Below are positions 1 to 5,358 of a DNA stretch of 5,551 nucleotides, in pieces. The stretch spans positions 1 through 5,551 of the forward strand of contig WLHA01000106.1 in NCBI GenBank assembly GCA_009702955.1, read 5' to 3'. The notes beneath the pieces were generated by a model, which did not search any database, had not been told where the DNA came from, and saw only the letters and a list, made by a program, of their open reading frames with translations. Within the stretch, counting starts at the first letter, position 1, and the number at the start of each line of letters is the position of its first letter. A program made the translations under genes and the position numbers. Source of the stretch: Actinomycetota bacterium (GTDB taxonomy: Bacteria; Actinomycetota; Acidimicrobiia; IMCC26256).

Positions 1-88
1 CCAATTGACTTCAACTCATATCGGCGCACGCAGTGACAACGTCAGGTCGCGACACTCTTTGCAAAGATAACCTTATGAAACTTAGAAA
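1..88. other. Downstream flank of the pentapeptide-repeat gene
   Basis: This non-coding stretch lies 3' of the minus-strand gene that ends at 89. It contains two perfect palindromes, GTCGCGAC (46-53) and CTTTGCAAAG (57-66), and a short hairpin TGAC-aac-GTCA (34-44). None is followed by a T-run on the minus strand, so I cannot call an intrinsic terminator. No ORF is supported here. Confidence 0.4.
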
Positions 89-2197
89 TTAGAGTGGGCA
101 GGGAAGTAATTTGTCATTCATTTTCCCGTTTGGACAGATAGTCCGATACCACGCTGCGTATTGGAGTTGTGCTCCGGTCAGAATTGCGCCAGTGAAATTG
201 ACGTTGTTGAGGTTGGTCCCGCGCAAGTCAGCGCCGGTTAAGTCCGCTCTGGATAAATCTCGGCCGTAGCAGCATTGGACGTAATCGCTTGTGGCGTTCA
301 GGTGCGCATATCGAAGGTTTGCGCCTGGTACTACTAGATACCCATTAACGAAATTTGGGCCGGTACCAACTACTTGCGCTTTCGGGCCTACTAGGTAGCC
401 ACTACTCAGCGTCCACCCTGCCGGCAGACTTGCGGGCGTCCCAGTGATGCCTCCCGACATCGCGCCATCCAGTATGGCGTTTGAGAGGTTCGCATTCGCG
501 AGGCTTACGTTACGTAGGTCAAAGCCTTTGAGGTTTGCGGTGGGTCCGAAGAGGTAGCCATTCGAGAAACTCCAACCCGTTGGAAGCGCAGCAGGTGGCC
601 CTGTTAAACCGCTAGCGGAGACCCCGGTCAATGTATAACTTGATAGGTCTAGCCCTTGAATATTTATGTTGGTGAGTTTTACGCCACGAAAGTTTGCTCC
701 TGGACCCATCAGGTAGCCCCCGATGAGTCGCCACCCCGTTGGCAGCGATGCGGGTGTTCCCGTGATTCCGCCGGACATAACTCCAGTGAGGTCTGCGTTA
801 GCGAGTACCGCACCTTGAAGGTTTACTCCTGGTCCGATTATGTAGCCCGCCCTCAGTATCCAGTTTGGGTGTAGCGATGCGGGCGTACCAACAATGCCGC
901 CTGAAACCACACCTGTGAAGATTGAATAAGCAATAGCGCCATCAAGATTCACTCCGTTTAGGTTCATGTTCGAGAAATTCGCGTTCGAGAGGTCTGCCCC
1001 TGGCCCGATTAGGTAGCCGCCGATGAGTCTCCAATTTGGAGGGAGTGCTGCTGGTGCTCCAGTTATTCCCCTCGAGATGACGCGGGTGAGGTTTGCGGCA
1101 GCAAGGTCTAACCCGGCGAGATTCGCGTTCGAGAGGTCTGCGCCTGGCCCGATTAGGTAGCCGCCAATGAGTCTCCAATTTGGGGGGAGTGCTGCTGGTG
1201 TTCCGGTTACTCCCCCGGAGATGACTCCGGTTAGGTCCGCGGCAGCGAGGTCTACTCCGTTGAGATTCGCGTTGGTAAGGTTTGCGCCGTAGCCGACGTT
1301 TGCCCCTCCTGGCCCAATTAGGTAGCCGCCTATGAGCCTCCAACCCGTTGGGAGTGCTGCGGGTGTTCCAGTGATTCCCCCGGAGGTAACTGCATCAAGC
1401 CGTGCGTTCGCGAGGTTTGCGCCCTCGAGATTCGCGTTTGCGAGGTTTGCGCCTGGCCCGATTAGGTAGCCGTTGATAAGGCTCCAGTAAGTGGGGAGCG
1501 ATCTAGGTGTGCCGATAATGCCGCCAGAGAGGACTCCGTAAAGGTTGGCACGGATAAGTTCTGCATCAGTGAGAGTTGCTCCCTTGAAGTCTGCATACTG
1601 AAGAAACATGCCCTCAAGAATGGCTCCTGAGAGAGTTGCGCCAGCCAGTTTCACACTGCCCGCGGGTACCCACCAAAAATTAGCTCCCGCCAATTTGGCG
1701 TTGGTTAAATTCGCGCCGGTGAGGGTCGATCCCCAGAAATCGGTACCATCTGCGATGAGGTCCGTGAGATTTGCGCCGTCGAGAGTTGCGCTCAAATTTG
1801 TGCCGGTAAATGTCGCGGCTGTCAGGTTGGTTCCGTCAAGGTGAGCGCCTTGGAGAATTGCATTTGTAAAGTTCGCGTGATTGAGGTCCTTTTCTTTGTA
1901 GCTGAGGCAATCCCACCCCTCGTAATCTGGAAAACCACAACCCATGCGAGCGCCGGTGAGGTTTGATGATGGAGCAAGTTTGTATGACGTGCCCTCACCG
2001 TTCACGAAATAATCGACCCCTGCAACGCTCGTCAACGCCCCTGAGGTGGACGCCTTGTTGTTGTTGTTGATCGCTACCGCACCCAAGGCGACTACCAGCA
2101 GCGTGAGGGCAACTACTCCTGCAATCATTTTTCGCTGGCGTGCTCTTTTGCGGGAGACCGGAGCAAGAAATGCGGCTTGGGGTTCCATTGGGAGCAT
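89..2197 (-). CDS. Membrane-anchored pentapeptide-repeat protein with interspersed Trp/Tyr spacer modules
   Basis: This 702-residue protein has a basic N-terminus (R16-K23, rich in Arg/Lys), one hydrophobic helix at about 24-43, an Asn run (44-47), then a long region of A(D/N)LXX pentapeptides. By the positive-inside rule the repeats should lie outside the membrane. Uninterrupted pentapeptides run from about 104 to 223. From 224 to about 625 they alternate with eight copies of a roughly 27-residue spacer: SGG(I/V)xGTP, then LPxxW, then GYLxGP. The spacers begin at 224, 272, 327, 375, 432, 475, 527 and 581, with a degenerate ninth near 611. A final pentapeptide block spans about 647-680. Pentapeptide repeats are known to fold as a right-handed quadrilateral beta-helix; the family has no single function. 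There are six cysteines, C87, C97, C642, C643, C688 and C700, all flanking the repeats. No LPXTG signal is present, so the N-terminal helix is the likely anchor. Start: Met1 is used; Met4 (codon 2186-2188) is an alternative, and neither has a good Shine-Dalgarno. Function unknown; a surface or adhesion role is only a guess. Confidence 0.93.
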   Translation of the reverse strand: MLPMEPQAAFLAPVSRKRARQRKMIAGVVALTLLVVALGAVAINNNNKASTSGALTSVAGVDYFVNGEGTSYKLAPSSNLTGARMGCGFPDYEGWDCLSYKEKDLNHANFTNAILQGAHLDGTNLTAATFTGTNLSATLDGANLTDLIADGTDFWGSTLTGANLTNAKLAGANFWWVPAGSVKLAGATLSGAILEGMFLQYADFKGATLTDAELIRANLYGVLSGGIIGTPRSLPTYWSLINGYLIGPGANLANANLEGANLANARLDAVTSGGITGTPAALPTGWRLIGGYLIGPGGANVGYGANLTNANLNGVDLAAADLTGVISGGVTGTPAALPPNWRLIGGYLIGPGADLSNANLAGLDLAAANLTRVISRGITGAPAALPPNWRLIGGYLIGPGADLSNANFSNMNLNGVNLDGAIAYSIFTGVVSGGIVGTPASLHPNWILRAGYIIGPGVNLQGAVLANADLTGVMSGGITGTPASLPTGWRLIGGYLMGPGANFRGVKLTNINIQGLDLSSYTLTGVSASGLTGPPAALPTGWSFSNGYLFGPTANLKGFDLRNVSLANANLSNAILDGAMSGGITGTPASLPAGWTLSSGYLVGPKAQVVGTGPNFVNGYLVVPGANLRYAHLNATSDYVQCCYGRDLSRADLTGADLRGTNLNNVNFTGAILTGAQLQYAAWYRTICPNGKMNDKLLPCPL
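323..1528 (-). repeat. Array of eight spacer-plus-pentapeptide modules inside the CDS
   Basis: At the DNA level this is a degenerate coding repeat. The plus-strand motif 'ggcccgattaggtagcc' and close variants recur once per module (for example near 1009, 1147 and 1456). Distances between successive spacer starts are 48, 55, 48, 57, 43, 52 and 54 codons, so units expand and contract by whole codons rather than repeating at one fixed period. The spacers are much better conserved than the pentapeptide blocks between them. This pattern is what one expects from internal duplication followed by divergence. Confidence 0.85.
981..1268 (-). repeat. Two adjacent 144-bp direct repeats (codons of modules 3 and 4)
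   Basis: Copy A (981-1124) and copy B (1125-1268) align without gaps, with about 18 mismatches in 144 by hand count, or roughly 87% identity. Both begin with gcgttcgagaggtctg. Each encodes 48 residues, including one full spacer with LPPNW and GYLIGP. These are the most similar neighbouring units seen in the gene and look like its most recent duplication, or a pair kept alike by gene conversion. Confidence 0.8.
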
Positions 2198-2209
2198 GGT
2201 ACTCGTACC
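2198..2209. promoter_or_regulatory. 12-bp inverted repeat abutting the pentapeptide-gene start
   Basis: GGTAC-tc-GTACC is a perfect inverted repeat with 5-bp arms, directly next to the start codon at 2197. It lies where a Shine-Dalgarno would be expected, so it could be an operator or could shape the translation start. A match this short can arise by chance. Confidence 0.2.
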
Positions 2210-2240
2210 TGTAGCGGGCAGACCTTTAGGATTCGTGCTA

Positions 2241-2265
2241 CCTAGCTGCTGTAAAAGACGCTAGG
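2241..2265. promoter_or_regulatory. Inverted repeat CCTAGC-N13-GCTAGG upstream of the pentapeptide-repeat gene
   Basis: Perfect 6-bp arms are separated by 13 bp, 44-68 bp upstream of the minus-strand start. A TANNNT hexamer (TAGCGT on the minus strand, about 2264-2259) overlaps one arm, which would suit an operator over a -10 element, but no good -35 is seen at the usual distance. A small hairpin GGAGA-gtg-TCTCC (2275-2287) follows immediately. Confidence 0.25.
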
Positions 2266-2322
2266 GACTTCGTCGGAGAGTGTCTCCAATTTTCGACGCG
2301 CGAATCGCTGAAAGCTGGTCGG

Positions 2323-2332
2323 TATGCGCATA
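2323..2332. repeat. Perfect 10-bp palindrome
   Basis: TATGCGCATA is fully self-complementary with no spacer. It sits in the gap about 130 bp upstream of the pentapeptide-repeat gene. It could be a binding site for a dimeric regulator. About one such palindrome is expected by chance in a stretch of this length. Confidence 0.25.
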
Positions 2333-2375
2333 GGGAGATGCCTCAAGAATTGGTAAATGAAGCGCCGACGAGCGG

Positions 2376-2406
2376 TATGTCAGAGACATATGCAAATGGG
2401 TTGCAT
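2376..2406. repeat. Two abutting perfect hairpins
   Basis: TATGTC-aga-GACATA (2376-2390) is followed without a gap by ATGCAA-atggg-TTGCAT (2390-2406); the two share A2390. Both stems have six perfect pairs and short loops of 3 and 5 nt. One such stem would be unremarkable in 700 bp, but two back to back are less likely by chance. The role is unknown: a regulator site, an RNA structure or a degraded repeat element are all possible. Confidence 0.4.
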
Positions 2407-2446
2407 CCTCCGCCATTACGCCGGGTAGTACTCCACTGAAGTGAAT

Positions 2447-2466
2447 CGCTGGCAGGCTGCCGAGCG
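2447..2466 (-). terminator. Terminator-like hairpin after the decayed coding remnant
   Basis: Read on the minus strand, CGCT-c-GGC-agcct-GCC-AGCG forms a GC-rich stem of seven pairs with one bulged base. It starts two bases after the TAA at 2471-2469. The sequence after it (ATTCACTT) is only weakly T-rich, so this is an imperfect intrinsic terminator. Its position just behind a stop codon is the main support. Confidence 0.3.
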
Positions 2467-2468
2467 GA

Positions 2469-2561
2469 TTAGTACGGCAGTGTGTAGGAGTGCTCTAGCT
2501 CGTCCTGTAACACGGTGGCGATCTGGTCGGCGTCGAGTGTTTCCCATTGTTCGGCCGGGTA
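2469..2561 (-). pseudogene. Possible 3' remnant of a decayed gene (30 codons plus stop)
   Basis: The minus strand reads YPAEQWETLDADQIATVLQD and then ELEHSYTLPY before a TAA stop. In the last 22 codons before the stop (from CTC at 2537-2535) almost all third positions are G or C, about 19 of 22. This is far above the surroundings and is typical of a real coding frame. The frame is closed upstream by TAA at 2564-2562. A neighbouring minus-strand frame is open from 2679 down to 2416, and a one-base shift near 2562-2570 would join the two into a longer frame. There is no start codon or ribosome binding site. The 'ETLDxDxI' wording recalls C-termini of FtsH-type proteases, but this is weak and I do not assign a family. 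The alternative is a chance open stretch. Confidence 0.25.
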
Positions 2562-2909
2562 TTAGTTGAGTATCTATCTGCCAGAGGCGGAGCAACTCTG
2601 CACTGTGGGGTTTACCAGTGGCGGAATGCTCCGGATACTTCGATGAAGCGTCAGAGTCAAGCAGATGACATCCCGTCTCTTACTGCGATTCCATTCCCGC
2701 TAATCGGGTGCGCTCAATCAGCGAATGTATTGACATGAACTTGCGGTTTAGAGAGTCTGTGATCTTGTAAATCTTCTCCAAGCAATAGTGAAGCATGGAG
2801 ATATATATGCGGTGCAGACACATTTCGTTTCGACAAATTTGAAACAGCTTCGCGCTCAAACCGACTCGATCGTCGCTGCAGCGAGAGCATTACTACCAAG
2901 AGAATCCGC

Positions 2910-2915
2910 TATGGT
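2910..2915 (+). promoter_or_regulatory. Candidate -10 element for a near-leaderless transcript
   Basis: TATGGT matches the actinobacterial TANNNT -10 pattern and ends eight bases before the GTG at 2924, placing the predicted transcription start at about 2922-2924. No TTGNNN element is found at the usual -35 distance. The absence of a Shine-Dalgarno before the GTG fits a leaderless start. Confidence 0.35.
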
Positions 2916-2923
2916 CACTAGTT

Positions 2924-4525
2924 GTGGAACTTCCTCCGACTCGCCGGATAGCGGCACCGCGTAGCAGGCGTCGAGTTTGGTGGATATCGTTCGCGCTCTT
3001 TGCATTGCTCGGCGTCCTATGGGCGACTGCACTGCCATTATTCGCCGGCCCGGATGAGCCTGCGCATATCACACGCGCAGTATCGGTTGAGCGGGGTCAG
3101 TGGCTTGGCGATAAAATTCCACGCACCAACGGGGGATGGCGTGCGATTGACATACCAGAGGTCGTCGTCTCGAGTGCTTCATTTGCCTGCTATGTCTTTC
3201 ATAACGAGGTAACAGCCGACTGCCTCAAGTACCAGGGCTCCGAGCGAGTTGTGCGCTCTGATACCCCTGCCGGCACCTACTTCCCGGGCTACTACCTAAT
3301 TGTCGCCATTCCGTCGCTCATATCTGTCCAAGCCTTTGGCATCTACCTAATGCGGTACTTATCTGCGTTGTTATGTGCAGCACTCCTCGCTAGCGCATTG
3401 GCCTCGGTGCGCTCGTTTCCAAACGCTCGCATAGGAGCTGTGGGCCTAGCTGTTGCAGTAACACCGGTTGTTCTTTTTATTAATGGAACTGTTAACCCTC
3501 AGAGCCTTGAGATCTCGGCAGCGATTGCTGCATGGGCAAGTGTTCTGGCACTTGTTGCGACACCGGTAGAGATGGGGGTTGATAGGCGGCTTATCGTCAG
3601 AATTGCAGTCGCATTATCAGCCCTTGGTCTCTCGCGTAATTTTGCGCCAATTTGGATCGCCGCGATCCTTGGCGCTGCTTGTTTTGTCGCCGGAATGCCG
3701 ATCGTAAAGCGCTGGGTACGCGACCGAGCAATCCAGATCGCAGCATTGGTAATCGGAATCTCGACGCTGAGTCAGATTGTCTGGAACGTAGTAATCGCTC
3801 CGCTCGACGTCGGCCAGTCACCTGCAAAGGCGAGTTTCGCGAACCTAGTGCCAGGCGGTTTATCAGACTTATCTAGGTTCGAGCTGATGCGTATGACGAT
3901 TGCTCGCAGTGGTTACTTCTTCAACAGCATGATCGGCGACTTTGGTTGGGTTGGATTCAAATCGCCTTACGCAGTGATTGTTCTATGGACTGCGTTAATT
4001 GGTTTAGTGCTAGCTCTAGCTTTGGCTGTCTCCTCTCGGCGACGTGCAGTCGTACTCTTGCTTATAGCTGCAACCACCACGCTGCTTCCTCTCCTCATTG
4101 AGTACCGGACAATGCGGAGCCTTGGAGGAATCTGGCAGGGGCGCTATACGTTGCCACTCGCAGTAGGTGTGCCGATCTTGGGCGCGTACTTAATAGGGGA
4201 CTCCTCAATAGGCAATCGGCTCGCTCGCAGCCGCCTTGCTCTAGTGGTTGGGATTGCCCTCGGGGTTGGTCACGTACTCGCGTTTGCGCAGAGTCTTAGA
4301 CGTTTTAGCGTTGGCAACAACGGCGCATTCAAGTATTGGTCCAACGCTGCTTGGGCGCCGCCCCTCGGGGCGCTTCCTTTGACGCTTAGCTTCATCGCGG
4401 TACTAAGTCTCTGGCTTGTCTGGATGCTACGGCCGGCACCAGACGGGCTCCTAGAAGCGGTTCAAGACGTCACGAGCACCAATCGTTGGGCGCCTCATTC
4501 GAAGGCGGCTAGACAAATTTCGTAA
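2924..4525 (+). CDS. DUF2142 polytopic membrane protein, putative GT-C-type glycosyltransferase
   Basis: The 533-residue protein has an Arg-rich cytoplasmic N-terminus (7-17), a first helix at about 19-40, then a large outward loop (about 41-120), and roughly ten or more further helices to about 502. Family hallmarks I recognise are GPDEPAH at 42-48 just after helix 1, NPQSLE at 191-196 and QGRYTLP at 405-411. The acidic pair D44/E45 in the first outer loop is the position where GT-C enzymes carry their catalytic or metal-binding acid; DUF2142 (PF09913) is grouped with that fold, but its reaction is not established. C90 and C100 in the same loop could pair. The likely role is transfer of a sugar from a polyprenyl carrier in cell-envelope polysaccharide or glycoprotein synthesis (inference). 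GTG at 2924 is the first usable start after the in-frame TGA at 2840-2842. It has no Shine-Dalgarno, but a -10-like TATGGT fits a leaderless mRNA. The length is normal for the family. Confidence 0.88.
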   Translation: MELPPTRRIAAPRSRRRVWWISFALFALLGVLWATALPLFAGPDEPAHITRAVSVERGQWLGDKIPRTNGGWRAIDIPEVVVSSASFACYVFHNEVTADCLKYQGSERVVRSDTPAGTYFPGYYLIVAIPSLISVQAFGIYLMRYLSALLCAALLASALASVRSFPNARIGAVGLAVAVTPVVLFINGTVNPQSLEISAAIAAWASVLALVATPVEMGVDRRLIVRIAVALSALGLSRNFAPIWIAAILGAACFVAGMPIVKRWVRDRAIQIAALVIGISTLSQIVWNVVIAPLDVGQSPAKASFANLVPGGLSDLSRFELMRMTIARSGYFFNSMIGDFGWVGFKSPYAVIVLWTALIGLVLALALAVSSRRRAVVLLLIAATTTLLPLLIEYRTMRSLGGIWQGRYTLPLAVGVPILGAYLIGDSSIGNRLARSRLALVVGIALGVGHVLAFAQSLRRFSVGNNGAFKYWSNAAWAPPLGALPLTLSFIAVLSLWLVWMLRPAPDGLLEAVQDVTSTNRWAPHSKAARQIS

Positions 4526-4542
4526 GTCTCGATCTCGTCTAG
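4509..4542 (+). terminator. Weak inverted repeat spanning the DUF2142 stop codon
   Basis: CTAGAC (4509-4514) and GTCTAG (4537-4542) are perfect 6-bp arms 22 nt apart, and AGAC also pairs with a nearer GTCT (4526-4529). A second small hairpin, AGCC-aga-GGCT, lies at 4556-4566. No T-run follows either, so transcription termination here is uncertain. Confidence 0.2.
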
Positions 4543-4859
4543 TATCTCGCCCAACAGCCAGAGGCTCCGCAGATTGTGGGAATCAGTTGGATTCGAACGC
4601 AATTGCTTTGAGCTCATAAAGGGCTGTTCAAGGTCTAACCAAACCAACTAGATGCTCGTGTTTTGTGGCTCTTAGCTACTAGGAGCTTCTCGTCGGATGG
4701 TGCTCTTGGGTGCTCAACTTCTCGTTGCGAAGGTTGTTGCAGCGCTTCGCGTTCTTGGGCGCGTCTCCCTTGGAGGATTGGTTGAGCGCTTCCCTCTGAC
4801 GCCAGCAAGCGGAGTTCTGGGCCCGAGTTTGCTGCTTTGCTTTGCCGTAGTATCTGGAG
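4526..4859. other. 334-bp gap between the DUF2142 and DoxX genes
   Basis: Apart from the weak hairpins near the DUF2142 stop, the first half holds a cluster of small palindromes (TTCGAA, GCAATTGC and TGAGCTCA, about 4592-4614) bracketed by AGTTGG (4585-4590) and CCAACT (4644-4649). The second half (4640-4859) is almost free of stop codons in several frames on both strands, which suggests compositional bias or a short coding sequence. The only candidate with a reasonable start is listed separately. Confidence 0.5.
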
Positions 4860-4876
4860 ATGAGTCCTTGGAGTAA
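4697..4876 (+). CDS. Possible 59-residue small protein overlapping the DoxX start
   Basis: ATG at 4697 opens a frame to TAA at 4874-4876, overlapping the start of the DoxX gene by 17 bp in another frame. The product begins MVLLGAQLLVAKVVAALRVL and is mostly hydrophobic with scattered Arg/Lys, ending in an acidic GDESLE tail. AGGAG at 4681-4685 is a good Shine-Dalgarno core, but it sits 11 bases from the ATG, longer than usual. The end overlap is of the kind seen in translationally coupled genes. Against it: minus-strand frames in the same stretch are also open, and I recognise no family. It may be only a by-product of base composition. Confidence 0.22.
   Translation: MVLLGAQLLVAKVVAALRVLGRVSLGGLVERFPLTPASGVLGPSLLLCFAVVSGDESLE
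4848..4853 (+). promoter_or_regulatory. Candidate -10 element for a leaderless DoxX mRNA
   Basis: TAGTAT matches TANNNT and occupies exactly -12 to -7 if transcription starts on the A of the ATG at 4860. The only purine-rich sequence before the ATG (GGAG) touches the start codon and is too close to act as a Shine-Dalgarno. No strong -35 is seen at 16-18 bp spacing. Confidence 0.45.
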
Positions 4877-5294
4877 ACGCATCCATGTCCTAGCACGTTT
4901 AGTGCTTGGAGCCTTCTTGATCATTGCAGGCATTGGCCATTTAGGAGCGCAGCGCATTGAGTTCCAGGCTCAGGTGCCTTCTTGGATCCCGATCGCCGCT
5001 AACACAGTGGTCATCATCTCCGGCGTAATGGAGCTGTCTCTCGGAGCGGCGCTTGTCTTGGCCCGCCGTCGCGCTCCGATTGTTGGAGTGATTGTGGCTG
5101 CGTTCTTCGTCGTAATTTTCCCTGGCAACATTGCACAGTTTGTCGAGGGTAAAAATGCGTTTGGCTTGGACTCCGATGCTCAGCGCTTTATCCGTCTGTG
5201 GTTCCAGCCGGTACTTGTTATTTGGGCGCTATGGTCGACCGGCGGATGGGGTTGGCTTCGCAGTCGGCGCAAATCCAAGCGCTCATCCACCTAG
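4860..5294 (+). CDS. DoxX-family four-helix membrane protein
   Basis: This 144-residue protein has four predicted membrane helices (about 10-28, 46-68, 73-90 and 110-129), a short cytoplasmic N-terminus and a basic C-terminal tail (RSRRKSKR, 134-141). The layout and the motifs GIGHL (24-28), a Glu in helix 2 (E58), FPGNIAQ (87-93) and RLWFQP (112-117) match small DoxX-like proteins of bacteria. Members have been linked to quinone- or thiol-related redox processes in membranes (the mycobacterial DoxX is reported in an oxidoreductase complex), but no activity can be read from this sequence. There is no CXXC pair. ATG at 4860 is the first start after the in-frame TAG at 4848-4850 and fits a leaderless transcript. 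The next gene begins 64 bp downstream on the same strand, so co-transcription is plausible. Confidence 0.85.
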   Translation: MSPWSKRIHVLARLVLGAFLIIAGIGHLGAQRIEFQAQVPSWIPIAANTVVIISGVMELSLGAALVLARRRAPIVGVIVAAFFVVIFPGNIAQFVEGKNAFGLDSDAQRFIRLWFQPVLVIWALWSTGGWGWLRSRRKSKRSST

Positions 5295-5310
5295 GTCGAG
5301 CGATGTATAT

Positions 5311-5326
5311 AGAGATTTCTTTCTCT
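5311..5326 (+). repeat. Small AT-rich inverted repeat between the DoxX and hydroxylase genes
   Basis: AGAGA-tttctt-TCTCT has 5-bp arms and a 6-nt loop in the 64-bp gap. It is weak and pyrimidine-rich on one side. It could attenuate or process a joint transcript, but this may equally be chance. A TATATA stretch just upstream (about 5305-5310) might be a -10-like element. Confidence 0.15.
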
Positions 5327-5346
5327 GTCAGCGGATAGCGATTGTT

Positions 5347-5353
5347 AGGAGGG
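5347..5353 (+). promoter_or_regulatory. Strong Shine-Dalgarno for the hydroxylase-family gene
   Basis: AGGAGGG is a full match to the anti-Shine-Dalgarno core and ends five bases before the GTG at 5359. It fixes the GTG as the start codon and contrasts with the two upstream plus-strand genes, which have no usable ribosome binding site. Confidence 0.85.
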
Positions 5354-5358
5354 CTTAG

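Larger units (their letters stand above)
2198..2923. other. 726-bp intergenic region between divergent genes
   Basis: No intact gene is supported. Several frames stay open for 60-90 codons but lack a credible start and family resemblance. The first 270 bp, nearest the pentapeptide-repeat gene, are rich in short perfect inverted repeats, listed separately. The stretch 2416-2679 contains a possible decayed minus-strand coding remnant. From 2680 to 2900 the sequence is more AT-rich (ATATATAT at 2801-2808) and I see nothing definite except a perfect TTGACA at 2730-2735, which has no -10 element at the right distance. Promoters for both flanking genes must lie in this gap unless one is distant. 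Confidence 0.6.

Noticed and set aside
942..1343. 133-codon minus-strand open frame rich in Arg/Pro
   Set aside because: It is an out-of-frame reading of the pentapeptide-repeat array; its internal repetition simply mirrors the real repeats.
323..1528. Regularly spaced repeats resembling a CRISPR array
   Set aside because: Unit spacing is 129-171 bp, always a whole number of codons, the repeats are degenerate, and the region is one continuous coding frame.
281..1528. LPTGW strings as sortase LPXTG motifs
   Set aside because: The order is LPTGW, not LPXTG; it recurs internally and is not followed by a C-terminal helix and basic tail.
2730..2735. Perfect TTGACA as a promoter -35
   Set aside because: No TANNNT or TATAAT-like element lies 16-18 bp downstream, and no gene starts within a reasonable distance except the DUF2142 gene, which has a closer candidate.
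2547..2738. 63-codon plus-strand ORF
   Set aside because: No ribosome binding site, no family resemblance, and the third-position bias in this stretch favours the minus strand.
4570..4650. tRNA gene on either strand (GTTCGAATCC on minus, CTCATAA on plus resembling a Met anticodon loop)
   Set aside because: The T-stem does not pair, no 7-bp acceptor stem is found at the correct spacing, and the two motifs lie on opposite strands.
4635..4957. Three overlapping minus-strand ORFs
   Set aside because: They overlap each other and the DoxX gene start, are rich in Arg/Ser/Gln without structure, and look like products of low stop-codon density.
5131..5358. 75-codon plus-strand ORF
   Set aside because: It is a frame shadow of the DoxX gene running to the next gene's start, with no ribosome binding site or recognisable content.
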